The notes under the pieces were generated by a model. The model saw only the letters and a list, made by a program, of their open reading frames with translations, was not told the DNA's origin and did no database searches. Below, piece by piece: positions 23,401-33,377 of a DNA stretch of 55,406 nt (the stretch's first letter is position 1; every line of letters begins with the position of its first letter). The DNA is from Haplomitrium mnioides (taxonomy: Eukaryota; Marchantiophyta; Haplomitriopsida; Calobryales). A program made the translations under genes and the position numbers. The stretch spans positions 41,350 through 96,755 of the forward strand of contig JBNGIS010008157.1 in NCBI GenBank assembly GCA_049999725.1, in the 5' to 3' direction.

Positions 23401-24382
23401 GCATCAGCCCAGAGTGTTCTGAGGACACTCTGGTGTGTTATTCTTCAAGTGGAGCTAAGAGTGGGGGGCTGTGCCAGTGCCGGTGCACTGCATAGTAAGA
23501 CTCGTCGAGGCTCGAGGGTGGAGTGGGCTACCTGCAGCTAGTAAAGCTGTCTTCCAGAGGTGGAAGTCAAAGAAACTCTCTTCTTAGCCTGAGGAAGTAA
23601 AAGCAAGGCTTCTCGCGAGGGAAGTTAAAAAACTATCTGGAGAGGAGGGTGTGTGAGTTGTTGGGCTGCAATTGTAAGGCAACGGGACTCATAAGGGAAG
23701 TATCAATCAATTGGAAATCAAGAGGGCCTTCAAGGACTCTGTTTTCTCTTGTACATTGTATAAATTTGTTGTCCATATTTGTGTAGTTAGATCTGTACTC
23801 TACATCAAAGTTCTATAAGTTCCTTGGATTAGAAGACAGCCAGATCAGCTGACCAGATCTTGGGACCACTCTGGAGGGGGAGTCAAACTCCTAGACACAA
23901 CTAGGTGATCTTGGGGGTGAATGCTCTCTGTTCTTGGTCTTGTAAGTAGAGATTAGGATTTAGTGCATACTTAGGATTGCTAGGGAATAGTGGTGTCAAT
24001 TTTGAGACAACCTTGAAAGAGGGAGTCCAGAACTGTTGTATTGAATATTGGTGCAGGTCACAACACCCATTCTGCCCCAAGCACAAATAAGGTGGCAGGG
24101 TCTGAGTTATTGGACCCTTGGAATAAAGTGCAAGAATTACACACGAACCAGTTGGGAGTAATAGATATGGACCTGGGGGTACTGAATGTCTGACTTGAGT
24201 GTGAGAAGAAGAAGAGTGAGAAAATCATATAAGACCAGTAAGGAGAGGAAGAGTCCTTAAGGTTTGAAAGTGGTAACTAGCAAGGGGCCATCTCAGAAAA
24301 GAACCTGAAAGCACGTAAAACCGTCCTCCCCTGCCTCGAAATAGGGCCTGAAAAGTTTAAGACCTGAAACAGAGGAGTGACA
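20424..24382 (+). repeat. 3' LTR of LTR element 1 (about 4 kb)
   Basis: Starts TGTTTCG, ends GTGACA. The last 2.45 kb match the truncated 5' LTR. The first 1.5 kb carry blocks shared with the other LTRs here, such as CTAAGTGGGGAGCCCACTTA near 21236 and GATCTATCGACGATC-like short repeats near 21500-21790. This supports counting them as LTR rather than interior. Confidence 0.7.
23758..23764 (+). promoter_or_regulatory. Candidate TATA box in LTR 1 (3' copy)
   Basis: TATAAAT in the same context as 18051-18057. Confidence 0.4.
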
Positions 24383-24399
24383 TAAATTTCTTGAAATAC

Positions 24400-27300
24400 T
24401 TGATTTTTAGTGAGTGTTTTCAATGGTTGGAGTTTTTAAAGGCAAGAAGAGGTTAGAGTTCCAAGATTCATCTTCACAAAAAAGTGTTATTTTTGACATG
24501 TAGGTTGAGATTTGTTCAAAGGGCAGCTATTTGGATGTAAGCAATAGAGTACCAAAAGCATTAAGTAAGATGGTGAGTATATTGAGGAAAAAGATGGCTT
24601 CTATTTAATTAGATAGCTCCGCCTAAAAGATCGAGAAGGTGAACTCTATGCGCATTGGGTCAAGGAGTGAATCCAATACGTGCATAAGATTAACGAGTGA
24701 ACAACTTGCGCGCAAAAGATCAAAGAGAGAACCTAGTGCTCGTAGAGAATTAAAGAAACAATCTTCATCCAGCACAAGATCTTGTTGCTCTTCAAGTGAT
24801 TGAAGTTGAATCTTTTTTTTGATTATTCCAGCATATAAGCAAAAAAAGTTTCAACACATAAATTCTAGGTGGTTGTAGACCTTTCTTTGTCCACATTTGA
24901 GGGAGACCTTGATATTCATGATCAAAGTGTGTTTGTTCAAAACACAAAAAACATACAATCTATGGACAGTTTTAATTTTGGAGATGAGCCACTATTCTAG
25001 ATATCACCACTCAAACAACGACTGATTTTATTTCAAGTTTCACCTCGCGAGGAGATTGGGAAATCTAAAAGAAACCGAATTCTTTTGGAGGAGTCTTTAG
25101 ATAATAGTTTGGGAAACAATTATAGCAAAGAGTCTCAATCAATCAACATTTCTTTGGAGTTGTCGCCAAGGGCACTGATTTTGTTACAAAAAACATTTCC
25201 TTCTAATCAAGATATTGATCAGGATTTGGTTTTGGAATGGTGCAGTTCTCCCAATCCCCAAGAAGAACTTCATCTCTAAAAAATATTCTGCGACGGAACA
25301 GACAGTGTCTATGATGATAACCAAGATCTTCAGGTTGAATTATCTCCTATTGCTAGATTCGCTTATGAATCAAATCGTTCTGCACAACATAAGAATTCTT
25401 TGTCTGGGCCAAAACCCAAATGGGTACACACCTTACGTAAAAATTCTTTGCGGAAAGTCCATCATGACAAGAGCTTTGTGAAGAAAAAAACTCGATCCAA
25501 TGTCAATTTCTAAATTGAAGAGAATTTCTTGTTGTTGAAATAATTGCTTGTCGTTGTGCAAGACAAAAATTTTTAAAACTGTGAGAGGAGTGTACCTTCG
25601 ACAAAGCATGAAAAATTGAGATATCACACTACAATAGAGAATTCCAAGAAAAGAGTTTGATGTTGAAAATTGGCTTACACTGCTTGGCTTTGTCTATAGA
25701 AGAGACTTTGAATTAATATGAGTAGTAAGGAATGATAGAATCCAAGGATTCAAAATCTCAAAAACACATATCCTAGAGGCATTTTTGGAAAACAAAAACT
25801 ATCTGCTAAAGGAGTTTTTGTGCGTGAGTGGATGGACAATTTTTCCAAAGACATTGCAAGAGAATGCCCACTCACGAAGTGTATAACTTGCACGATAATT
25901 TTACAAAATGGGAAGTTTATGACTACTAGACAACTTATTTGAAAGAAAAAAATCCCTATTGTATTCTTAGTTTCTCGTGTTTTACAAAACATTGGAGAAC
26001 TCATTTTCCAAATGTAAAAATTCCAAAATGAAATAGATTTGTTGTTTGTCAAACATGCGAAGAAATAAAATCTTTGCGAGAAAAATCTGTCTTGGAGTCT
26101 GACAAAGGTAACAAATTTTCTTCTCTTTTGACACCTTTGGCTAATCCATCCTTTTTCTGTGGACTCAAAAATTTTTTCTAGAGATGTTATGTTTTCTCAA
26201 CTTACAGCCAAAAGATATTTTTTTGGTGATCTTATTTAGCAAAGAAGATTTGAGTCGAATAATTCTTAACATGTTGAGTTGTGAGAAGAGTGTCTATGCT
26301 CGCAATGAGTCTATTGTTTTATATTTCAATTTTAACCTTGTCTGTAGTCGAATAAAGCAAATATGACTTTGATTCTTGGTGATGACCTTAGCCTTGCAAC
26401 AAGGTTTTTTTTGTTCCTTTAAATCAAGAGCCCTTGTTTAAAAAAATTGAAAGAATCGTTTTTGTTGTTTGCAAATCCCATGCACGCATAGGATTTGTTC
26501 TTGTTTCTTTTAAAGCCAATCCCAACAACAGTCACAACAAGCCATGATATTGGTGTTGTTGTATTGGTCTTATACGTGGATATGATATGTTGTTGTCTCC
26601 ACTCATCCTAAACGCTCAGAGGATGTGTTCTGGTACCCTTTATTTCCAAATCTTGTTATTCTCATTTTGAAACAAATTTTCTTTTTTTCAAATTGCCTAA
26701 AGTTTATTTTTAATCTTTTACAAAGTTTTTCACTTCTACGATTTCAAACATTTGTTTTAGATGACTTGAATGTTTGTGACACGTGAGGTTGTGTTTTGAA
26801 GTTACAAGTATCGATATATGTTTTACTGAACTACTTTTATGTCCTTTGTGCTTTGTGATAATGTAGTCAAATATAATCGCCAACTGTTTTTTCATCTTGA
26901 CCAACAAATGAATGAAAGAACAAAACTTGCAGATCATCGAAGAAAATGTTATGTCGATGGTCAAAAGTACTTGGAAATTGTCATTGATGGAATGAATTAG
27001 AAGAAAACTGCCATTCCACACTTGCCTTCACCACCATAAAACATTGATAAAGATTGTTTGGTGGGTGTGCATGTTGTTGATGTCTTAATATTCAATCATG
27101 CTCTATCTTCGAGGGTCTTCTTAAGGTAAGCAAACTTGAGAAGTGATTCTAATTTGACATTTACTCTGCTCAACAAAATATTATGGGACTTTGAAGGCCC
27201 GTTGCCTCCAACTTTGTATCTTCAGTTGGACAACACGACATAAGAGAAGAAAAATTCTATCATGTTTGGATATCTTTGTCTCCTTACTGCCAAGAATGTT

Positions 27301-27790
27301 TTTCGAAAAATCAAGGTGGGATTTCTCATGGTTGGCCATACTCATGATCAAATCGATCAAATGTTAAGTCGGTTCTTAAAATGTTTAAAACGTGTCAAAG
27401 CTTTCAGGATTACAAGTCTTAGCGAGGCGCTTAAATTATCCTATAATCCTAAACCTCATGTGACTCTTTTATTGAAAACTTGGGATTTTAAAATGTTTTT
27501 GCATCAACATACATCTCTGGTTCAAAGGATATATGATATTACTTTTAATCAACAATTCAAGTTCCAGCTAAATGATTCCAAGGCAAAGATTTGGAGCAAA
27601 CAATTTCAACAGATGAATTTTGGCTATCTGTGGATGGTATTTATCAACTCAAGTGTCGACCTACAGTGGATAGAGAAATGTTGAGTTCAATGTTGATTCC
27701 TCTCAAGGCATATTCTGAAATCAAATGATCTCAAAAGGAAGAAAGAGAAGTGGATGTCGAGAAAGTGGTATAGAAAAGTGGAAGTCAATT
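24400..27790 (+). pseudogene. Copy B: DUF7869-type transposase-like gene
   Basis: Rightward gene. Exon 1 (~24420-24573): MVGVFKGKKRLEFQDSS, ending RVPKALSKM at a GTGAGT donor. An intron array follows (24616-24780). Exon 2 (~24890-25700): polar region including ESQSINISLELSPRALILLQ. Next exon (~25740-26170): WMDNFSKDIARECPLTKCI in one frame, CFTKHWRTHFPNVKIPK and FVVCQTCEEIKSL in another. Intron with a single palindrome monomer (26460-26510). Core exon (~26870-27790): YVDGQKYLEIVIDGMN, LVGVHVVDVLIF, LYLQLDNTT, VGHTHDQIDQMLSRF, YQLKCRPTVDRE and SSMLIPLKAYSEIK. LQLDN plus VGHTHDQIDQ is the signature of a widespread uncharacterised family I know as DUF7869. Its acidic residues and mobile context suggest a nuclease or transposase, not proven. 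At least five stops and shifts break it, and the C-terminal domain seen in copies F and G is missing. Confidence 0.65.
24616..24780. repeat. Short degenerate palindrome array in DUF7869-gene intron 1, copy B
   Basis: Four to five monomers (CTATGCGCATTGGGTCAAGG, AATACGTGCATAAGATTAACG, ACTTGCGCGCAAAAGATCAA ...) between the donor of exon 1 and exon 2. TTGCGCGCAA is itself a perfect 10-bp dyad. Confidence 0.65.
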
Positions 27791-27999
27791 TTTACAAATT
27801 TTTTAAAAAGAAAAAAACAATTAGTCAATTAGGACTTTGATGTAAAACTTATAGCCTTTAGCGCTCTTTAACTCAAATGTAGAGCTTTGTACTCGTTTTT
27901 ACTTTTAGATTCCGAATTAGAAATCAAAATCTTTTATGTGTGTAGAGTTTGTTGCAAAAAATAGAACGTTTACAGTATGTATCTTTGGTTGTAGAAATG

Positions 28000-28265
28000 T
28001 GAACCCTATGCACACATAGACTTTGATTCGCAAACGAAATGTACAACGTACAAAAACTCTTGTGCGGAACTAAAACCTAGGTTCTTGTCAGTCTTTGTTG
28101 TGGAATGTTTAGATGGTGAGTTTGAATTCCTATGCGCGCATAGATTTTTGGGTGGAGTGTTCACATGTTGAGCTTAGATTCCTAAGTGTGTAGAGACTTT
28201 AGGGTGGAGTCTTCAAATGTTGAGCTTGGATTCCTATGTGTGCATAGACTTTGGGGTGGAAGTCC
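28000..28265. repeat. R-subterminal palindrome array of copy B
   Basis: Four to five monomers with a period near 50-60 bp. The perfect dyad TATGCGCGCATA is at 28131-28142. The same array, inverted, stands at 53570-53960 in copy G. Confidence 0.85.
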
Positions 28266-29149
28266 AAGCCTTCCACAAGTTCTACTTCTCATATACAACC
28301 CTCAAGCTTCTTCATACAAAGACTATCAATTACAACTTTGTTTGTACACAGGTTAGAGACTCTTTTGTAGATCTTGATACCTTTGTTTAGTTGAGTCAAG
28401 TCAAAAATCTTACAGATATTTCTTGTTTACAATCTTAATTCAATCTCCTTAGCTACTGCCTTTTTGATTCTGAACTATGATACGTTTGTATATATGCTTC
28501 GTTGAATTATAAAATATTTTTAAATGCTGAAACCTTGTTGAAAGCTCACGTTAACTTTTGATTGCATGGATTTTTAACTACAAGTGAAAGCTTCATTCTT
28601 TCTTGAACTTTAAAATAAAGCTCCTAAATCTATGCAATGTTTTGTTTTCTTTGTTTTTGTGTTTACCATTGCAAACTCATTCCCTTGACTTCTAGTCATT
28701 TTGGGTTTTTTCTTTATGTTTTGTAATTTTTTTCCAAGAAAAAAGTTTGAAAGAGCACCACGTCTACACGCGTCTAGAGCTTGTGCAATCAAACATATTT
28801 CAAAATAGTTTCTTGTGATGTGTATTTCAACTTTTGGGCTTAGAATTGAAATCAATGATCAATGCAATTTTTTGGTAGAAACTTACCATAATTTTTATAC
28901 TTTTCATCAAATTCGAGTTTTCCAATATTTTCATAAAAACTAATAATATTGATTGATTTTGCATAACAAAATTGACTCTTACTCTATTATGCTTATTAAA
29001 ACGACAAAAAAAAACTCTAAAAAACTCATGTACTTTTTTGTTTTTAAAAAATAACCTCATTTTTAAAATGTTTTCTGAGCTAAAAATCACAATTTTTCCA
29101 AAAAAAACGTTCATGTTTTGAGTAGTTTGTTCTTGGTTCAAAGTAGTGG
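28266..29149 (-). mobile_element. R-end subterminal zone of copy B
   Basis: Inverted repeat of 52625-53560, followed by eye through TATGCAAAATCAATCAATAT, GTACATGAGTTTTT and the terminal GTTCTTGGTTCAAAGTAGTGG. It contains no believable gene. Confidence 0.7.
29129..29149 (-). repeat. R terminal inverted repeat of copy B
   Basis: Reads CCACTACTTTGAACCAAGAAC on the minus strand, the inverse of the L end at 12117. Confidence 0.65.
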
Positions 29150-29164
29150 CTATTAGAAGTGCAT

Positions 29165-29440
29165 TCAAATTAATGCTATTTGTGAGAAATTATTAAATCC
29201 AAATGATACAGGAACTAAAAAATACAAATCTTAGAGGCACTTTTGGGAAGAGAGATTTATTTGCTAGAGGGGTACTTGCATGTGAATAGATGGATAATTT
29301 TTTCCAAAGACACAATGAGAGAATGTCAACTCACAAAATATATAATTTGCTCAATAATTTTACCAAATGAAAAGTGTATGACTATTATACAATTTATTTG
29401 AAAGAAAAAGATCCAGATTGCATTATATGCTTCTCTAATT
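29165..29440 (+). pseudogene. Copy A: second DUF7869-gene exon, resumed after copy B
   Basis: Aligns with 25725-25985 of copy B and, inverted, with 44170-44400 of copy F. Shared phrases are RGTFGKRDLFARG, WMDNFFQ and KVYDYYTIYLKEKDPDCI, in more than one frame because of indels. Its position directly outside copy B, with the preceding exon on the other side at 11303-12110, shows that B inserted into A. Confidence 0.6.
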
Positions 29441-29521
29441 CTAGTTAAATCACTAAGTGAGAGACTTGATATTTTTTATCTAATACACTTTTTTGAATTG
29501 AGCAAACTCAAACTCAAATGA

Positions 29522-29526
29522 AAATT
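29522..29526 (+). repeat. Target-site duplication AAATT, left
   Basis: Repeated at 35116-35120 on the other side of the solo LTR. Confidence 0.6.
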
Positions 29527-29772
29527 TGTCAGCCGGGTGTGTGTGAGTTTTTTTCAATTTTTGTGAATCCTGAGCTTCCAAGCTTGGTTGATGCTTTTAG
29601 TTTGTGTTAGCCTACGGTGTTTTATTCTATTTTATTGTTTCAGTGTTGTTATCCCATCTTGCATCTTTCTACTCTTTCCTCTTTCCTTTCTCTTCCTTTC
29701 TTTTCTACCTTTCCCTGTTGATGTCATGAATCCTGCAATGCATGGGGGAGCCCTGTGGAATCTAGAGGAGTC

Positions 29773-32700
29773 AGGTAAGAAGGCTAGCAGAGGGATCAAA
29801 GGAACTTGCAACAACAAGGCAGAGGTAAGGCTGACAAAGGGGAGCAAGAAGAATCAAGCCGATGTATGAGGGAGATCAGAAGAAAGGAGCCAGCCACAAT
29901 CGAGGAGGAATCCACGAGAGGAGTACGGGAGATGAAGGCGAGGGGGTGAAAGTCGAGATGCAGAACGGAGAATCCAACAGTTTGGACCACTGCATCCTCA
30001 ATTCGCAACCATTCGTGGTCTGCAATATCTTGATAGAGAGAAGAGCTTGAGGCGATTGTAGTACAACTTAAATCGAAGAGAACGGAGCAGAACTAAGGAA
30101 GAACGACCCTCGAGAAGTTAACTGACGGTCGTAGTCCCGAGGATTCCATGGAGCGTTGTGGAAACGTGGTAGCCCACCGCACTCCAAGGAATCCGACAGA
30201 TGACGTGGCAGTTGTTGCGGGTCTGAAGAGTTCAACGGGATCTTACCACCCTACGTGGCGATGCCATGTTAAGGGGGATCTGATCAACCTCCCTATGTAG
30301 GTTCCCCACTTAGGGTGAATCCGACGGGAAGCCAAAACGGAGACCAAGGAATGAAGGGCGAAATGACGTTATATTGCTGATCTGGCAAAGCGGGGGAAAG
30401 TTTGGCAGAGTAAGGTCTGAAAGTTCAACGGGAATCTGCGGCGCGCATCGTTCTTATCACGAGGGGATTGTGAATCGGCGATATAGCAAAGGTCTGACAA
30501 GACGAAGAGCGGAGGTTCCGAAAAGGAAATCTGGCGACGATCCGACTAGAACAAGATCAAAGAGGACCGAAAGGGTGATCAAACGAAGTTCCGGCCAAGG
30601 GAAGATCAAAATAGCGAAAAGGTGATTCATCGACAATATGGCCAGAGGAAGATCAAGAAAGGACAAAAAGGCGATGAAGCGACGATCCGACCAGAGGAAG
30701 AAGTAAGGGACCAGCAGCCGAAAGGGTGACGTGTCATAGTTCCAGCATTGGCGAGGACGAAAGTTTGACGGGGCAAACTGAAAGTTCGAAGGGGAATAGT
30801 CTGCCATAGTTCTAATATCAAGCGGAGAGAAGAGTTGAGCGAAGGAAGCCTCAGTTCTTATAGCGAGCGGGTTCCGAAGTGGCGACCAAAGGTACCGTTC
30901 TTAATCGGCAATTAATTATTTGACGGATGACGTGGCGACCAGCTGTGGTCGGAGGGTTCATGCGGGTCAACTTTGGAGTCTGGTCAATGCGTCAGTCCGC
31001 CTACCCCTTTGCGGGGCGGCGTTGGACGGCGCGGCAACGGATGAGGTGGCGAGATTCCGAGAAGCGACGGCGGGGTTCCGAAGGGCAATGGTGGGATTCC
31101 GAGAACAACAGCGAGGTTCCGAGGGCGATGGTGGTGTTCCGCGAGCGACTACAAGGCTCCGAAGAGCGACGGCGAAGTTCTGAAGGGTTGGCGGATGACG
31201 TGGGGCTTGTGAGGGCCCGTGAGCGCTTGCGGAAGCGTGGTGGCTTGCGAGGGTCTTCGGGCAATCGCAGGGGCAGCAGCCAAGAGAATCAATGACGACG
31301 GAGAAGCAGACCATGGGATGCGTCGGGTAATCCATGCGAATCCAATTCTCTCCAGATGAATTCCTTCGAATTTCTTTGCAGAAAGACCTCCCCAACAACT
31401 ACTTCGGGTCAAGGTAAGAAGGCTAGCAGGAGGATCAAAGGAACTTGCAGCAACAGGGCAGAGGCAAGGCTGACAAGGGGGAGCAAGAAGAATCAAGCTG
31501 ATGTGAGAGAGAGATCAGAAGAAAGGAGCCAGCCACAATCGAGGAGGAATCCACGGGAGGAGTACGGGAGATGAAGGCGAGGGGGTGAAAGTCGGGATGC
31601 AGAACGGAGAAGCCAACAGTTTGGACCACTGCATCCTCAATTCGCGACCATTCGTAGTCTGCAATATCTTGATATAGAGAAGAGCTTGAGGCAATTGTAG
31701 TACAACTTGAATCGAAGAGAACGGGGTAGAACTAAGGAAGAACGACCCTCGAGAAGTTAACCAACGGTCGTAGTCCCGAGGATTCCGTGGAACGCTATAG
31801 AAACGTGGCAGCCCACCGCACTCCGAGGAATCCGACGGACGACATGGCAGCTGTTGCGGGTCCGAAGAGTTCGACGGGATCTTACCACCCTACGTGGCAA
31901 TGCCATGTTAAGGGGGATCCGATCAGCCTCCCTATGTAGGTTCCCCACTTAAGGTGGATCGGACGGGAAGCCAAAATGGAGACCAAGGAATGAAGGGCGA
32001 AATGACGCTGTATTGCTGATCTAGCAAAGCAGGGGAAAGTTTGATAGAGTAAGGTCTGAAAGTTCGACAGCAATCTGCGGCGCGCATCGTTCTTATCACG
32101 AGGGGATTGCGAATCGGCGATATAGCAAAGGTATGACAAGACGAAGAGCGGGGGTGCCGAAAAGGTAATCTAGCGACGATCCGGCCAGAACAAGATCAAA
32201 GAGGGCCGAAAGGGTGATCAAACGAAGTTCCGGCCAAGGGAAGATCAAAATAGCGAAAAGGTGATTCATCGACAATATGGTCAGAGGAAGATCAGGAAAG
32301 GGCAAAAAGGCGATGAAGCGACGATCTGGCCAGAGGAAGAAGTAAGGGACCAACATCCGAAAGGGTGACGTGTCGTAGTTTCGGCATTGGCGAGGACGAA
32401 AGTTTGACGAGGCAAACTGAAAGTTCAAAGGGGAATAGTTTGCCAAAGTTTTTATATCAAGCGGAGAGAAGAGTTGAGCGAAGAAAGCCTCAGTTCTTAT
32501 AGCAAGTGGGTTTCGAAGCGACGACCAAAGGTACCGCTCTTAATCGGCGATTAATTATTTGACGGATGACGTGGCGGCCAGCTATGGTCGGAGGGTTCAT
32601 GCGGGTCAGCAACGGGTCAACTTCGGAGTCCGGTCAATGCGTCAGTCCGCCTACCCTTTTGCGGGGTGGCGTCGGACGGCGCGGCAACGAATGAGGTGGC

Positions 32701-33377
32701 GGGATTCCAAGAAGCAACGGCGGGGTTCCGAAGAGCGACGGTGNNNNNNNNNNNNNNNNNNNNNNNNNNNNNNNNNNNNNNNNNNNNNNNNNNNNNNNNN
32801 NNNNNNNNNNNNNNNNNNNNNNNNNNNNNNNNNNNNNNNNNNNNNNNNNNNNNNNNNNNNNNNNNNNNNNNNNNNNNNNNNNNNNNNNNNNNNNNNNNNN
32901 NNNNNNNNNNNNNNNNNNNNNNNNNNNNNNNNNNNNNNNNNNNNNNNNNNNNNNNNNNNNNNNNNNNNNNNNNNNNNNNNNNNNNNNNNNNNNNNNNNNN
33001 NNNNNNNNNNNNNNNNNNNNNNNNNNNNNNNNNNNNNNNNNNNNNNNNNNNNNNNNNNNNNNNNNNNNNNNNNNNNNNNNNNNNNNNNNNNNNNNNNNNN
33101 NNNNNNNNNNNNNNNNNNNNNNNNNNNNNNNNNNNNNNNNNNNGTTCCGAAGGGTTGGCGGATGACGTGGCGGCCTGTGAGGGCCCGCGAGCGCTTGCGG
33201 AAGCGTGGTGGCTTGCGAGGGTCCTCAAGCAATCACGGGGGCAGCAACTAGGAGAATCAATGACGACGGAGAAGCAGACCGCGGGATGCGTCGGGTAATC
33301 CATGCGAATCCAATTCTCTCCAGATGAATTCCTTCGGATTTCTCTGCAAAAAGACCTCCCCGACAACTACTTCGGGT
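29773..33377 (+). repeat. Tandem duplication inside solo LTR 2
   Basis: Unit 1 starts at AGGTAAGAAGG (29773), unit 2 at the same sequence (31412), a period of 1639 bp. Both units end in CTACTTCGGGT (to 31409 and 33377). The units are highly similar, with scattered CG-to-TG/CA differences. The related LTR 4 has a single copy. Confidence 0.85.
32744..33143. other. Assembly gap, 400 N
   Basis: Lies in unit 2 of the tandem duplication. The matching stretch of unit 1 (between 31091 and 31175) is only about 85 bp, so 400 is probably not the real size. Translated frames across it are meaningless. Confidence 0.95.

Larger units (their letters stand above)
16227..24382 (+). mobile_element. LTR element 1: gag-only LTR retrotransposon inside copy B
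   Basis: Two long direct repeats (16227-18675 and 21936-24382) flank a short interior with a gag-like gene and no pol. A purine tract (20414-20423) just before TGTTTCG marks a 3' LTR of 20424-24382, so the 5' LTR lacks its first ~1.5 kb. The left flank has no matching target duplication, consistent with a deletion at the left junction. The two LTRs differ by roughly 5-10% in the parts I compared, mostly CG-to-TG/CA changes. It is a non-autonomous element of TR-GAG type that would depend on pol from a relative such as LTR element 4. Confidence 0.75.
12117..29149 (+). mobile_element. Copy B: most complete two-gene element
   Basis: Bounded by L end CCACTACTTTGAACCAGGAAC (12117-12137) and the inverted R end (29129-29149, reading CCACTACTTTGAACCAAGAAC on the minus strand). 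Contents: L array, leftward methyltransferase gene, inserted LTR element (16227-24382), rightward DUF7869-type gene, R array and R subterminal zone. Without the LTR element it is about 8.9 kb. It sits inside the DUF7869-type gene of copy A, whose exons resume exactly outside both ends. Flanks TATAGAAAA and TATTAGAAG may be a diverged ~9-bp target duplication; the exact outer edge is uncertain by a few bases. Confidence 0.65.

Noticed and set aside
28610-29168. Frames of 81-113 codons in the R-end zone
   Set aside because: AT-rich subterminal sequence; the inverted homologue at 52748-52978 does not preserve them as a full gene.
30927-31496. Several overlapping frames of 115-143 codons on both strands
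   Set aside because: All are inside a solo LTR with low-complexity GGCGACGGCG-type repeats; no homology and not conserved between the two tandem units.
32559-33366. Frames of 190-250 codons across the 400-N gap
   Set aside because: Most of their length is unknown bases.
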